DNA of 64,000 nt from Lutjanus erythropterus (GCA_020091685.1 CM034613.1:21922801-21986800), one strand, 5' to 3'. Shown: positions 1-12,954, numbered from the stretch's first letter. Translations and numbers: made by a program. The notes: generated by a model from the sequence alone, not told the origin.

Positions 1-67
1 TAGCCACTCACTTTCTCTGTATATTAAAATTCTGTTGTTGTTGTTTTTTTTTTCTTTTGTCTCGTAG

Positions 68-3000
68 ATTTGGGAAATAATTCTGTGCATCCAAGATCTA
101 ACCCCTCCAGCCCAGGAAACCACTCTGACGGACAGATGAAGACAGACATCAGCATAAGTGACACTCGAGGTAAAAGGAGATTTGGTACAAACAGTCCTTC
201 ATCAGTACAAACAGTCCTTCATCAGTACAAACAGTCCTTCATCAGTACAAACAGTCCTTCATCAGTACAAACAGTCCTTCATCAGTAATGAGTGAGCTTG
301 TTTACTCTAAACTTTGTTTTTTATACAGACAGATGATTGCACCTTATAAACTTAAAAAGTTACAAGTTTTACTGGCGTGAGAGCAAGATGTCACCGTGCT
401 GGAAGTCTTCTTTTTTGTAAGATAACAATTGTATTTTGAAGTGTTATTTAAAATATTTTAAATTTTGTCAGGACCAGATGACAGCACTAAAAAACCAAAC
501 ACAGACAGAGGTGCGTACCAAATGACACAACATCACTTCTTGTTTTCATGATTGTCGCAAAAGCATGTCGAGTAAAAATTAAATGTAGACATAAACATTA
601 TTCCAAGTTTGACTCAGGTGAAAATATCGATCTTTATTTCCTACAGCTGCACCTACTCCTGCCCCAGGTACACTCTTCATTTATTCTTTATATTTCTGCA
701 TTTAAGATTCATAAATACAAATGTAAAGCCAACATATATGTGAAGTGTATACTTTTATTTAAACAGCTTTATACTTCAATGAGAACGTGCATTTCAGCAC
801 ATCAGAACTTAAAACTGGTATCCTTATTTTATTTCATCAGGGATGATAACACTAGATTATAAGCTCTACAGGTTAATTCTGAATTCTGCTGCTGTTAAAA
901 TGTTAATAAACTTTTGTGTGGCTTTATTTAAGCAAGTAATCAGTTCATTTCAATATGACGCTTCCAGGAACGCCAAAACCTCCAGTACACAGGGGTGACG
1001 GGACAGGTGCCGGTAAGTTATACTGTCCTCACAGACTGGATATATGGTTACGCTGCATATGAAGCCATTAATGCAGAATGAAATCATATCTAGTCATAAA
1101 TTATTTTTAACCATTCTGTTCAATAAGGCAGGAAACTAATCAAAAGACTGTTATTTTGAAAGGTCCTCAGACTGGCAGTGATGAGAAAGAACCCACCCAC
1201 AAATCAGGTAATCTACTCAACTTTGCTAACAAGTTTACACAGTTTGTTTAGTTTCATTTAAATAATCGCAACATGACTTTTTTTTATGCCATCTTGTGCA
1301 GCCCTACTATCCATCCAGTAGTTGTTGAGATATTTCAGTGGTGGACTGACATTGCTATCTCTTTAGCTACGCTGCTAATGTGGCTAAAAATGACCATATC
1401 ATATCTAACATCACACCTGTTACCTCAGCATCGTAACTATCCACCATCCCTATAGGTCTGAACAAAATCTGACCTGTAAAAATAATCTGAAACATGGTCG
1501 TCGTTTTAGCCAATTCATCTTTTAAAGACAGATTAGGCTAACAAAGCGCACTACTGAAGAAATGGTGATTCAAAATTAACTCTGAGGTGATGCAAATGCT
1601 TCATCATTGTTCTGCTGTTTGATTCTTCTGTGCATTAATCTGAAACGAGTCTGACTAGATTCATGTGGGATGACTGTTTCCTCCAATTTTACCTTCAGAC
1701 AAAAAGCTGTGGTGGATTCTGTTGCCCGTCCTCCTGGTCGCAGCTGCTGCCGCCATTGTCCTCAAATTCAAATGCAAGAGGATCCACGATCACACAGGTA
1801 CGTATGCAAATAGGATGCACAACGTACTAATATAGAGTATATCATACATGCAGCTGTACACTTCAGCTCTGAAGTGACATGTTGCTTGATTTTTACATAT
1901 GGGTGCATGCAATGGATATATTTAAGGTGTAATTATTCAGTGATTAAGTGATTCTGGAGAAAGAAAGTTGTTGAGTCATATTTCCAGGTAGGTAATTGTT
2001 GATGTACAATAAGTTCTGCTGCTATAAAGGATTTCTCACATACAAACAATAACAGAAGATGTAGCTGGGATCATGGGAGTTGTCATTTTCTCTTGTACTT
2101 AATCACAGTCGCCAACTTCCAATGTATCCCATGTTTTTATCCCGTGTTTTCCTGGAAGTTGTAGCACCCAGGTAGCAACAGCCAGCGGGAACACACGATG
2201 TCATGCATTTTTATACATTGTAATGCAGAAAAAAGTTTTGCAGTTTTGTTGAGCGGCTCAGTCCAGGCCGCCGACCCAAAGCGCTGGTATTTTACATCTG
2301 AGGAATGAGTCTCAACAATCTTTATCCAGAATTGCTTACAGCACCTTTAAATGAGAAGATACATATTTTGATATTGAATGAGACCTTCTCTGCTCCTCTG
2401 TTCAACAGAAACCATCGATACTGGAACTGAGAAGTGAGTTTGAACTTTAATTATGGACTGTATTTCAACGCCTCGATAAACAACCGAAGCATTCATCCCT
2501 TTTGCATCTCTTACTCTCCCACAGCGCATCCTTCCAGAGCAGACCCGAGAGCGCCAAAGATGGTGTCATGCTCCTCGGGGTAAAGTCATCAGGCGGAGAA
2601 GAAAACGGTGAGCTGCCTTGGGTCCATTTCCTGCGAGAGTTTCTTCCAAGCTCCTTCTGTTTTTTTTCACATTCTTCCATCACTCGGTCAAGCCGTTTTC
2701 TCCAGACACAGACTCGCAATTATTCCAGGGAAGTCACAGGCTTTTAATATCTCATTGTACTGTACGGGCTTTTGGGGCTTTGCTGGGCAACAGAAGGTGT
2801 TTCCTGTGATTTCGCGCCCCCGCCCTCGAACAAGCAGCAGGGCTTGAAAGATAGGGACTTCCTAACAAAAACACAGATTTTTTTGGACAGGAGCTATTGT
2901 GCGGCCAGTAAATGTCACGGCGGCCCAGACGCTGGCGGGCGTGTGCGTGTTTGTTGGTTGGGTGAACGTGTGTGCACATCCACGGCTGCGCGTGTGTCGT

Positions 3001-3980
3001 ATGTGGTTTGTACTCAGACTCGGTACCCACTCACCCCACCCATGAAAAAAAAAAATTTGGGCACTACATGTCCTGCCTTCCTTTCCTAATGCAATCAGGC
3101 CTCGATGACTTGGCTGCGAGCTTCACAGGGAAATGGAGTCATGCTGGAGGAATTTTGCTGAGGAAGAAAGTGTTTATGTTGTTACAGACTACTGGATTTC
3201 TCTGGACTGTAGCTTTATAAATTCTCATCTGACTATAAAACCTGTTACTCTGCACTCCACACAGATAGAACCTTATAATCCCACAAACTAACTGACAAAA
3301 ACCAAAGTGGGCGTGTCATCTTGTACAGGTTCTTGCAGCGTTGATGAAACACGGGCTGGTTCACGAGACAGCACCAAATTTCCAAAAATCTTGAACGGCG
3401 CCGGTTTGAGAAGCAGAGCTAATTTGGTGAGATGCCTAGAGAGGGTTCTGGATGGAACCATTATACCCTAGAAAGGTTCTCTGTAGAACCTCTCACGTTT
3501 CACAGATGGTTCTAGGTGTAAAACTTTATATTGGGTTTTCGGTAGAACTGAGTGAAGCCTTTATAAAAGGTTCTACCAGGAACAAAAAAGGGTTCTCCTG
3601 AAGAACGCTTTATGGTTCTAATTAGCACCTTTATTTCTAAGAGTGCACCATACAAATGACGACTCCTAACAGTCCTAAATGTAATGAAATATAACAGTTT
3701 CATGCATTTATATGCAGATTGGCTTCAGGAAAGCGGTTTCAGAGAACAAGTGTGAAAATGTACCGCCGTGGTTCTAACCATGGTGACATACCGTCCTACA
3801 CTAAATGCAGCACTGCTGTCTAGCATTGCGATGAAACAGAAAAGAACAAATGATCTCCTAAAAACACAGTCCAGAACATTATTTTGATCACTGGATAAAG
3901 ATATCATTTTTTGATCACACAGATGTGTGATTTGATCAGTTGTCTCTGTTGTTTTGTGTGTTTCAGCTGCTGCGAGATAA
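68..3980 (+). CDS. emcn: Endomucin, 3' portion (nine visible coding exons)
   Basis: Type I sialomucin of endothelial cells; only the 3' part is in the window. Visible exons: 68-169, 472-510, 647-667, 968-1012, 1163-1207, 1699-1797, 2409-2433, 2525-2607 and 3967-3980 (stop 3978-3980). All junctions are GT-AG and keep frame. The first five encode a Ser/Thr/Pro/Gly-rich stalk with N-glycosylation sequons (NNS, NHS). Exon 1699-1797 holds the membrane helix ([19 protein letters not shown]) followed by a basic KFKCKR stop-transfer. The tail contains [18 protein letters not shown], which matches the remembered human endomucin tail (SDKESVKLLTVKTISHESGE). The last exon adds only four residues (AAAR). 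The signal peptide and first exons lie upstream. Identity rests on tail similarity, exon style and the neighbouring ddit4l; other small mucins are less likely. Confidence 0.85.
187..286. repeat. Minisatellite, 5 x 20 bp
   Basis: Five back-to-back perfect copies of a 20-bp unit (acaaacagtccttcatcagt) start 17 bases after an emcn splice donor. They lie in the intron. The absence of differences between copies implies recent expansion or ongoing homogenisation. Confidence 0.97.
1300..1400. repeat. Fragment of a dispersed fish repeat
   Basis: The stretch reading agtagttgttgagatatttc, followed by a 'ggtggactgacattgctat' run, resembles a phrase that recurs across teleost repeats. It lies in an emcn intron. 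No ends are visible, so the family is not assigned. Confidence 0.35.
3430..3645. repeat. Short copy of the 'ggttct...agaacc' hairpin element
   Basis: Reiterated ggttcta / tagaacc words fill this piece of the last emcn intron. It ends in ctttatttctaagagtgca, the same terminus as the large copy at 60800-61916. It is a truncated or internally deleted relative with no clear left terminus. Confidence 0.75.
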
Positions 3981-4091
3981 AAACAAAACAAAACAGGGGC
4001 AGCAACATCGAGATCGGCCAGCGGATGAGTCACAGCTGTCGCCCACACGCCGATGGTCTGGAGGAACTCTTTAGATGTTTAATTTGTTTTT

Positions 4092-4132
<41 letters not shown>

Positions 4133-4910
4133 ATTTTGTGAAGCATTTTGAGAAGCAGAAAAGCATTGAACAGAGGTTTTTATGTATGATTCTGTATGCT
4201 GAAATCAGTGTTATAAAGCAGGGTTTGTGAGTGTGATCATGAATTTCAGAGCAATTAAATCTCTTTGAACTGATAGCATAAGCAGAAAAGTCATTGCCTG
4301 TAGAATATAGTAAATAAAATTTAATCAATGCACCCTTTATTTTCAGTATACTGCTGACAAAGGCAAACCTAAATACAGCTGCGTAGCTAATTTCTGTCTG
4401 CATGTTGGGCCACAAACACGTTCTCTGTACAGTGCACTGACCTCAGCTCCATCACATATTTGATGTAACAAATCACTGTTCATTTCATAGTTTTATAGCT
4501 AAATATCCTTTGGTTGTCTTACCATCATTTATTTGTCTTGAACTTTTTTTTTTTATATAGATTATGATGTTTTGGGTTTTTTGTGTGTCATTCAGTGTCA
4601 CCAAGAACAGGTTATTTTGAGGTGTACTCCCATTTGTACTTTTTATGTTTCAGTAAAGTATTTCTTGAAAAGAGAAGGTGGAATTTCTGCTGAAAACTTT
4701 TTTTTGCCAACACTCTTTCCTTGCACGACAGTACTGTACATCCACCAGCAATTGTACAGCATGTGTGTTTCAGTAAATATAACATTCAAGCACAAGGACA
4801 AAGTCAAACAGATGGCAGAGGATTGTATTTAAAGACACCAGAAGTGTTTTATGGCTGGAATTTGTTGTTTTCCACCTCAATTTGCTCAATAAATCACTAG
4901 AAAACAGTGT
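3981..4910 (+). other. emcn: emcn 3'UTR and poly(A) signal
   Basis: About 0.9 kb of AT-rich sequence follows the emcn stop. It carries a GT microsatellite (4097-4129) and a canonical AATAAA at 4888-4893, with T/GT-rich sequence just downstream (tgttgttgtg), as expected for a cleavage site near 4910. Confidence 0.7.
4097..4129. repeat. (GT)n microsatellite in the emcn 3'UTR
   Basis: About 16 uninterrupted GT dinucleotides after a gcgtg lead. Transcribed, so likely length-polymorphic in the mRNA. Confidence 0.97.
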
Positions 4911-5052
4911 TGTTGTGCAGCCTCACTTCACAGAATTTGATCTTATCTTTGGTTATTTTTTTTTATTAGTTTGGTTTAATATCACATATGTTGAATGACT
5001 TGAAATAGTTTTGAAGGCTTTGCTCCAGAAAAAGTTTGTAGTAACATCATTT

Positions 5053-5877
5053 GTTAACAATTTATTTGAAGGGCCTTGCATAACATGACATTAAACTGTC
5101 ATATGTGGTTGGTTTTGACACTGGCTGTCATGAGACCATTTTAAAAGTGTCATGAATATTTTCCTTGACCTCAAGCAAAGTGGTGTATTTCGGACTTGTC
5201 ATAAAGATGTCATTAAGTTTTATTACGCTGTCAAATGCTTTTGTAACAGTGCCATGAATAATTTCCTGCACTTCAAGTAAAGTGGTACCATTGGGACTTG
5301 TCATAAATATTATAAGGCCAGTTTGACCACAGAGTACAGTACCAAGGTGATTTAGCTACAGGGGTTAGCTTGTTTACTTGCTGCTAAAGTAGGTTAAACC
5401 ACTGTCTGCTGTTATCTGTAGCAGGCATTAGCTAGTTAACTCAGTTAGCTGTGGAACTAGCTGCCTAAATAGCTGACTCGAGTGCCAAGAGCAAGAAAAC
5501 CACCTTGGTTCTGTATTCCTGATTAAACTGGCCACCGTCCATCTCTGAGGCTGTGTTTGTTCCCTGTCTGGCAGGGATCTCCGCTCCAGATAGGTGCAGC
5601 TAGATGCTAACGATGCTAGCATTGGAGGTGAAAGTGATGATATGACAAAGACAGGTTATGTTGTCTTGGTTACCTTCGAGCTGTCATACCAGGGAGATTT
5701 TTGGCTTTATTAATGTCAAGTTGTCATAAAAAAAGAAACTTTGCATTAGAAAAATGACATAATTGACCAAATGACATTTAACACCAGTCATAAACATTCT
5801 TAAAGACAGGTGTAATGACATGGTTTTGACAGTGCAATGACAGTCTAATGCACAACCGTTCAAATAAAGTGTTACCG
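5053..5877. mobile_element. Non-autonomous DNA element with inverted ends
   Basis: The left end reads gttaacaatttatttgaagg and the right end, reverse-complemented, ggtaacactttatttgaacg, giving inverted termini of about 18 bp with few mismatches. Inside, words such as 'tgtcataa' and 'atgacat' recur in both orientations. No transposase frame is present. This matches a widespread teleost repeat whose superfamily I cannot assign. Confidence 0.7.
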
Positions 5878-5892
5878 ACCATTCGAGAGTTA

Positions 5893-6092
5893 TACAACCC
5901 TGACTCCAAAAAAGTTGGGATGCTGTTTAAAACTTAAGTAAAATCAGTACACAATAATTTGCAAATCCTTTCCAACCTTGATTACAGACCAAAGACAAGA
6001 TAATTAATGTTCAGACGGATATACTCTGAATTTGATGCATTATTTTTTAATTTATGTTGTAGCATACCAACTTTTTTGGAACTGGGATTATA
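5893..6092. mobile_element. 200-bp TIR element, probably Tc1/mariner-like MITE
   Basis: Thirteen bases CCAAAAAAGTTGG (5906-5918) are exactly inverted as CCAACTTTTTTGG (6067-6079), and the similarity extends outward to TA-flanked tips (tacaaccctgactcc / ggaactgggattata). TA flanks would fit a Tc1/mariner target site. It has no coding capacity. A diverged relative starts at 42318. Confidence 0.75.
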
Positions 6093-6318
6093 ACCTAATA
6101 ACATACAGTGAGTATAGGTTATTTCAAACATATACAACATGTATTAAGTCAATAATCTTAGCTCTAAAATGACCGTTTCAGCCTCATATATTTATTATTT
6201 GCAGCATCTCTTATGTGGCTGCAGATGTTATGTGTTTTTCTAGTTGTTGCTTATAAGTGGGGTGTAATATGCTGGATGTGACCCAGATAACCACCAACAA
6301 TGTCAGGTCAGTGACTGA

Positions 6319-6332
6319 CCACTAGAGGGAGC
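6319..6332 (+). promoter_or_regulatory. CTCF-like motif, forward orientation
   Basis: CCACTAGAGGGAGC matches the CTCF core CCASYAGRKGGCRS at 13 of 14 positions (A at position 12). It lies between emcn and ddit4l. Occupancy is inferred only. Confidence 0.5.
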
Positions 6333-7354
6333 AAGCAGCTAACAGAAAACAGTGAAAGCACACCATGTTTGTGCCTCCAGTTCATAAGCTGGTGTTTATT
6401 GCAGAGAGGTTTCATGAGGTTGTTGACAGAGGAGTGACATTTAGACAGCCGGTGTCAAAATCTCACTCCGCTTGATCGTCATCACACAGCGAAGGACAGA
6501 TACGCTCATAGCCAATGTCACCATGTTTTTACAGAGTAATTTTTCATAGAACGAGTTAAGTTTCATCATAAATTCAAATGACTTTTGCCATTTTGCGGCC
6601 CTGACCTCCATTTTGAATAAATTCACACACAGGTTTATGAGGACTGGCTCTCTCTCTGCGTGGCCTTTGTAAACTGAGACTGGGTAACAGCTTCGACTGT
6701 GGGCACATCGCCCACACAGAGACAGTGGGCAGACTGGCAGAGGGCCCATCATACACTACTATAATGCAACAGCAGCTGTGGCGTGGCTGAGTTACAGTCA
6801 GGATGACATGCCAGACTCCCTCAGCTTCACTCTACAGCTCACATACATCCACCTTTCTCTGACAGAGAAAAATCAATATAAAAATTTATTTCAACCAAGT
6901 GCCTTTTTCTATCATTACAGAACAGAACCTTGCTGAATCTTGCCTTTGTACTTGCTATCATTGATTGAAAGTTACTGTATGCTTCAGAGAACTAATGGAG
7001 GCAATTTCCACATATTAAATTTCTAAATCTGTGACGTGCGCACAATGAAAATTGCTCCCTTATGAGTGTTCCTCTGGAGAACATAACTTGACTTAGTTCA
7101 AATGTTTTGGGGGGGATGTTCACGCTGTCTTGAATGCATAATAACAGGCCCACATGGAGGCTGAAAAATAATATTGCGCATTTCTTATTTTTAATTTGGG
7201 ACGCTAAATGAGACAGGATTAGAGATGTGATATTGCTGCAGAGAAAATGTCTCTCTGTGGAGCCTTTGTGTTCGTCAGATAGTCCACTGACGTGAGTGGG
7301 ATTTGGTCTGTTCTACTTCTTCATGTTAAGTAGCAGATTTATCAGCTACAAGCA

Positions 7355-8233
7355 GCGGCGGAAGAAATATTCGCAACTTTAACTTCAGAAAAAGCTGTTA
7401 CAGGTTAAAGTTCTTCATTCAATATGTTAGTTAAGAAAAAGTACTCGCATCTAAAGTACCAAAAGTAAAATTACTCATTACGCAGAATGGCCCAAAAAAA
7501 AAGCAACACACCTGGCGGTCATCAAGGATTCACAGCTGCAGTAGAAGAAGTCAGCGCCAACATCCGCTCACCCAACTCAGTGCTTTAACTAGTTTGCCGT
7601 TTGATTTACCCTCCGCCTGCCTGACACAGTTTTTTTTTTCTACCCACAGAATTCTCACCTGTCTGCTTGTCTTTTTCCACAGCCTAAGCCAGCCTGAGAG
7701 CCATGACATCAAATTACACCAGCCACCCATCCCTTTTCCTGTTCTTAAATAAAAGACTTGTTTTTTAATCTTACCTATGCATGTGGTTCAGCTTAGATCT
7801 GTGATCGTAACAGTGAGTTTCCAGCTTAAATGATAAAGTTATTTAGCTGTTAAGTTAATGTTTACCATGCATTAACTATGTTAACATTAGCTTTAATTTA
7901 CTGCTCTTTGCACAACTTCAAATTTTGAGCAAAGTTGCAAGTTGTTGCATCGTCCAGCAATAATTTTGCACATTTTGCATTTTGTCGACCAAAGCATAAT
8001 TTTAATACATGAACCTTTGTCATAATTTTTTCCAGCTGAAGTGAAGCACTGTTAGTTCTTCATGGTTTTCTCCTGCAACCTGATTGGATGCTGTTGGATG
8101 GAGTCAAACAAAGTTAGTTGGTTAGTTAAATTATATTCTTAACTAATAATTTAAATCTGCAAAATAATTAGTTATCAAATAAATGTAGTGAAGTAGAATT
8201 ATAAAGTAAAGGTACTCAGTTACACTCCACCAA
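7355..8233. mobile_element. Dispersed 'agtaaaagtac' teleost element with an inserted segment
   Basis: The left arm (ggcggaagaaatattc ... agtaccaaaagtaaaattac) and right arm (atgtagtgaagtagaattataaagtaaagg ending ttacactccacca) correspond to the two halves of a very common teleost non-coding repeat. About 330 bp of unrelated sequence (7497-7826, with a cct/gcctg-rich stretch and an aataaaag signal) splits the arms and looks like a later insertion. Confidence 0.6.
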
Positions 8234-11200
8234 GTGACAGAAAAGATGCATTAAAACCAGCTATGGACAATGTTCCTTTTCATGATTTCTTAAATTATAG
8301 TAATAACTGCAAGGGAATTTGTTGTCTATCTGATGTTTGTAGTTTTGTAGCACATTATCTTCATATTCTAAGCAATAAGAATGTTGTGCAGTTTATATTT
8401 ATAACAGTAAATAAACCAGTTACTGCAAAAGTGTCCTTTTAAGGTCAGAGTTGAAGAGGAGCTGTGAACAGGAAGAGCAATCTCATTCAAAGGACCAAGA
8501 CTTCTCTGAATAAATGATAACTACGGGTATATTTTGTCTTGTGCTCTAACAAATAAGATTGTTATACTACAGTTTTTCCAGCTTTTCACTTGAGAGAATT
8601 TCCGTCCTTAATAAAGTCATGTCAGCTGTGTGCGAGACCAGCAAGGCTCTGTTCTGCACGAGGAATACTCCTGCACAAGCAACCAGTTATCTCCAGTGGA
8701 GATAGAGAAATGCAACTCAGCAAAGAGGCTGCTGTTGTTAAATTTCATGGGGGAGAGAGGAGGGTGCGACAAGGGGCACGTTTCACCGTGCGGAAAGTGT
8801 TGCCAGCCTGACATACCGTGGGTCTTGACGGGGGATAACAGAAGGTTCATCCGAACTGCTGCGATGGATCAGTAACCTGAAACACAACACGTTTTATCTT
8901 CTGCCTCATTCAGGGAAACAGGAGTTGGCACATGGAGCAAATTCACAAGCAGATTTTGGTTGACTCGACTTACCGACAGGGAGTGAAGGTCAAAGGCAAG
9001 AGTGCTTCACATTACTGGTCTCTGCTCTTTAACTTTATCTGTTATTGTCATCGCAAAAGAGAGAGATTCAATTTGCTTTTATTAATAAATGAAATCCAAC
9101 TGAGATTACAAGTTTTTTTTTATCAAGCTGTGATCGGAAAGCTATAGTCAGAAGGAACAGCGCATTAAAAAAGTTAGTTAACATAAAGGCAAAATGTAAT
9201 GCACTCCTTATCATCTTCTAAACTTTGTTTAAGTTTAAATAACTTTCTCTTTCTGCACACTTATGATAGGCTATCACAGCATTTTTGTTCAGATGGCTGT
9301 ATCCCTGAAAGCTTCACAACTGATCCTTCCTAAACGCGTCCCGTTTCGCTCTGTGCTTCAATAACAGTTGAGCAAGCTTGATACCTCAGTCTAATCTCTT
9401 CTTCCCTGTTTTCTGTACTTAAATGCTATGCGCGAGGCTCATTTATGCCAAAAAGAAAACCAAAATTGGTGGTTAAAATGTGTTGCTGGGGTATATTTAC
9501 TGCTTTATTGCTCTACTGTTACTGGAACACAGAGCAAAGAGTGGTGGGACCTACAGGGGTCAACTGTGTAAAGAGAAATCACTTTGTTTGCCTTGTGCCC
9601 AAGATAGCATGTTGATTTTCACTGGTATGGATCTTCTGCTTTCTTTCACTCATTTGCATTGGTTATCCATGGAGTCACTGGTTGATAAAACATGATAACA
9701 TTCCCTGCAGTAGCCAAGGGTGTAAGGAAACATGATAAAGTGGCCTCTTTGATGCTCTTCTAATGGAGAAAATATGATAAAGTGCTTATAGGGTGCCTTT
9801 TTAGAGGAGAAAAGATAATTCATTGCACTAATGGTTGCACTTAAAATAAAGAAAATGTGATGCAGGGCCCGTGTGGTGATCTTTCAGTGGAGACAACAAT
9901 GCAGTGCTGTAATGGCTGGCCTAGATGCTACAAAAGGGTTTGGAACTGTTTTATAATAAATGCATCATGACTTTTTTTGCATGCTGGTGCCCCACCAAAT
10001 GTAGCTGGTGCCCTTTTCACTATCTATTTTTTTGCCCCAGCTTCCTCACAGCCTGAGTTTGCATGGAGTAACGTTACTCTCACAACTAAATATTTTACTG
10101 GTTTGTCCTGTATGCATCTGCTGTAGACGTTGCTGCACAATTACCCCACAAGTTACGACAGCATCTGCAGATAAGAGATGGACATTAAATCTACTATAAA
10201 GTGTTTATTTCCCTTTTCTCAGCAACTACTGACTGAAAGCTCACTCGTGAGATTCTATAGGATGTAAGAATATTGGATATGATACTATTTTCAACTTGTT
10301 TGACCTGCATAACAAGTCAGTTCCTGCTTGTTAACTTTTTATGCTGAAAATGAAAATGTGGGCCACTGGATCAGAATGATCGCTTTCTCAGCAACATAGT
10401 GACCTTGTATAGTCAACGTAAATCCAGGTCAAACCTCACTGTCGTAATTACAGCTGACGCGATGCATTTTTGAACTGTGGTCTCGACTCTGTCTTTGTCA
10501 TGCATGCATGCATTACAGCTGATCAAATCAATATTGTTGCTATTAATTTTTAAACATTCAGGTTATCACACAGCCTGAATGCTTAATGTTATCCCCTGCT
10601 AATATCATAAGTCTTTCGTGCATAACTTAAACAAAAGTTTTGCTTATCCAGTGTTTTACACAATATATGCCTGCATCTACAAAGGCAGTAACACTAGCTA
10701 AAGCATGTGACTTTTTTTTTTGAGGCATATCTAGTTCTCCCCATGTGACTGGAGGAAAGCACTCTCTCTCTCTGGATTCCATTACCCTTCAGCCAGCAGA
10801 GCTGCTGGGGGTAAGAGAGGGCAGATCCAGTTACTGGGAGAAAATTTTCTGTTGAGACGGTCTATGATGAGGGATAAACTGCTGATGAGCTGAACAACTG
10901 TGCTCACTGTTTTACCTGCCAAATGTACACACTCACACAAGTACAGTAAACTGAGATATTTTGGCTCAGCAAACCCGGTCGAGCAGGGGCTTCCCCCTTC
11001 ATTATGTAAAGGACCGCGGCATAAGCTGGGAAAAAGCTACAGAAGTCTGTTTTGATTTGTTTTAGACATGCATCTGGGTGAATATGTTGCTTATTTTGCA
11101 CGTAATTACATGTCAGTCGGAGGTGAAAGCCACTCATTCACTCTCTGGGCTCCAATTCGTGGGTATTTTCTCACATGGCAACCACTAATAATGTTTCATT

Positions 11201-12700
11201 TTGCTGCAGATCCTCTTGGATTGGTGTGTGTGAGGGATCCAAAGCAATGCTCTTGCGGTCAAGCCAAGAAACTCCATATTCATGCCTCTGCCTCTTATTT
11301 CAAGATCAGTAACGATTTTTGAATGTGTCAGTTCTGCAGAAAACGCTACCCCTGGCTTAGTTTTTAAAATGCGTTTACTCTCCTTTTCAACAATTGACCC
11401 TTCTTAAGCCCCGGCCCTTTTTGCTCTGTTCTCCAATAACAACTGAGCAAGCATGGCACCCAGCGGAGTCGACTTTCTCCTGTCCTGTTTCCTGGGTGTG
11501 CTGGGCTTATCTATGTTGCAAAGAAAACCAGATGTTTCTTGGTGGCCTGTAAAGGCGACATGTGTACATTGTCAAATTTTAAGTTGGGCAGTAGTAGCAA
11601 AACACTAGCTAACTAGGTAGGTACTGTCAATTCTTTGTTAAAATTGGAATAAATACAACCTGTAGCCTAATATAATATTTATTAGTAGTCTAATCAAAGG
11701 TCTGGGTGTGAAATATAAAGTTCAGTTGATTTACTATCGAAAGGTACAATACTTGGGAGCAACAAATATTTACTTTCAAGATTTAAAAGAAAATGAAAAG
11801 GGGGAAAAATTCATAGAATTTAACAACAACAAAGAGGCATTTAAAATTTGCTAAAACCACAGATTAAGTTTTTTTTCACCATCAATCCAAAAAATTTAAA
11901 GATCTCAGGGGTAAAGAACAAGTTGCTGCAGCTGAAATTTTGTATTCAAGCTGATGTGATGCAATTTGTCATTCTGTATTTCAATTAAAACTAGTATCAA
12001 CATGGTTTTATTTGCTCAAAAACTTGGATAAACCTGATATGAACTGTTTTAGCCCACAGGTCAGCACCCGTAACCATCAAATGAGCAATTTTTGTCCACA
12101 AGAGAAAAAAAAAAAATCTGTCTGGAGGTGCAACTGTTAAATTCTCAGTTCTTCTTCTCAGGGGAGACATAAGACTAGCCAGAGGAAAAGGCACTGAGCC
12201 ATAGGCGTAGGCTGTGTTTCTTCATAAGCTACAGTTTTATTCAATTGGAGAGTGTTAGAATCACTTTAGACGCTGATAAATGACAATTGAAATGTAAAAG
12301 TAATAATAATAATAATTATATTTTTTGTCAAAGCCACAGAGAGCCAAAGGAGAGGGGCTGAAGAGCTGCATGCATGTAGGTTGCAGACCTCTCTTTTTTA
12401 ACTGGTGATTAGTTTTTTGATTTATTTTGTGTATTTTGTTTAGGTTTTTTTCCTGCATTTGCTTAGTTTTTATTATCATTATTATTTTTTAACTTTTTTT
12501 GCTTCTTTCTTAAAAGGAGGGGAGGTATGTGTGTTGGAAAGAAAGAAAGAAAAAAGAAATTAAAATATCCTTCCACTGAACCCCACAAAACATCTCTTTA
12601 TATAAAAAAAAATCATCATCATCAATAACATCTTACCTCTGTCCACGTAGCAACACAAATATTCTCCCCAAGCATTGGTCAATTATTTAATTTAAAACGC

Positions 12701-12830
12701 TGTTTCGCAGCCAATCGGAGAGGAGCGGCGTCGTTGCGTCGGGGGGCGTGAAGCGCGCCGTGATTGGTCAAACCCTCGAGTCAGCTGAGCAGGAGGAATG
12801 TATAAATATTCCTCAGAAGTTTGTGCCTGC
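12701..12830 (+). promoter_or_regulatory. ddit4l: ddit4l core promoter
   Basis: A locally GC-rich patch interrupts AT-rich intergenic DNA. It carries CCAAT boxes in both orientations (agccaatcgg near 12711, tgattggtca near 12760), a CAGCTG E-box at 12782 and a TATA box (tataaata, 12801-12808). A start about 25-30 bases downstream, near 12830, would open the non-coding exon ending at 12954. Confidence 0.75.
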
Positions 12831-12954
12831 TGCAGTGTGTTTGTGTGTCTGTGTGTGTGTTAGGTAGTGTGCGAGGGAGAAACGCCGTGCGAGTGTGAAT
12901 TTATTTCTGAGAAACTATTTAAATTGAATTATTTTGCACTAAATAATATTTAAG
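12831..12954 (+). other. ddit4l: ddit4l non-coding exon 1
   Basis: Inferred from the TATA box upstream and a strong donor (taag|gtaagt) after 12954. The matching acceptor is at 13183-13184, so exon 2 starts at 13185 with 56 bases of leader before the ATG. The 5' end is approximate. Confidence 0.6.

Larger units (their letters stand above)
4920..12690. other. emcn-ddit4l intergenic region, no gene seen
   Basis: No frame here shows recognisable protein similarity or exon structure. The stretch holds transposon relics (5053-5877, 5893-6092, 7355-8233), a CTCF-like motif at 6319 and AT-rich sequence. From about 8.3 to 12.7 kb I recognise no element beyond short homopolymer and AAT-type runs. Confidence 0.6.

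Noticed and set aside
548-862. 104-codon + frame spanning the 21-nt emcn microexon
   Set aside because: A read-through of intron sequence; AT-rich and without similarity.
7497-7826. Inserted segment resembling the end of a retroelement or a solo LTR
   Set aside because: Pyrimidine-rich text with an aataaaag signal is suggestive, but I see no matching ends, primer site or coding parts, so I assign no family.
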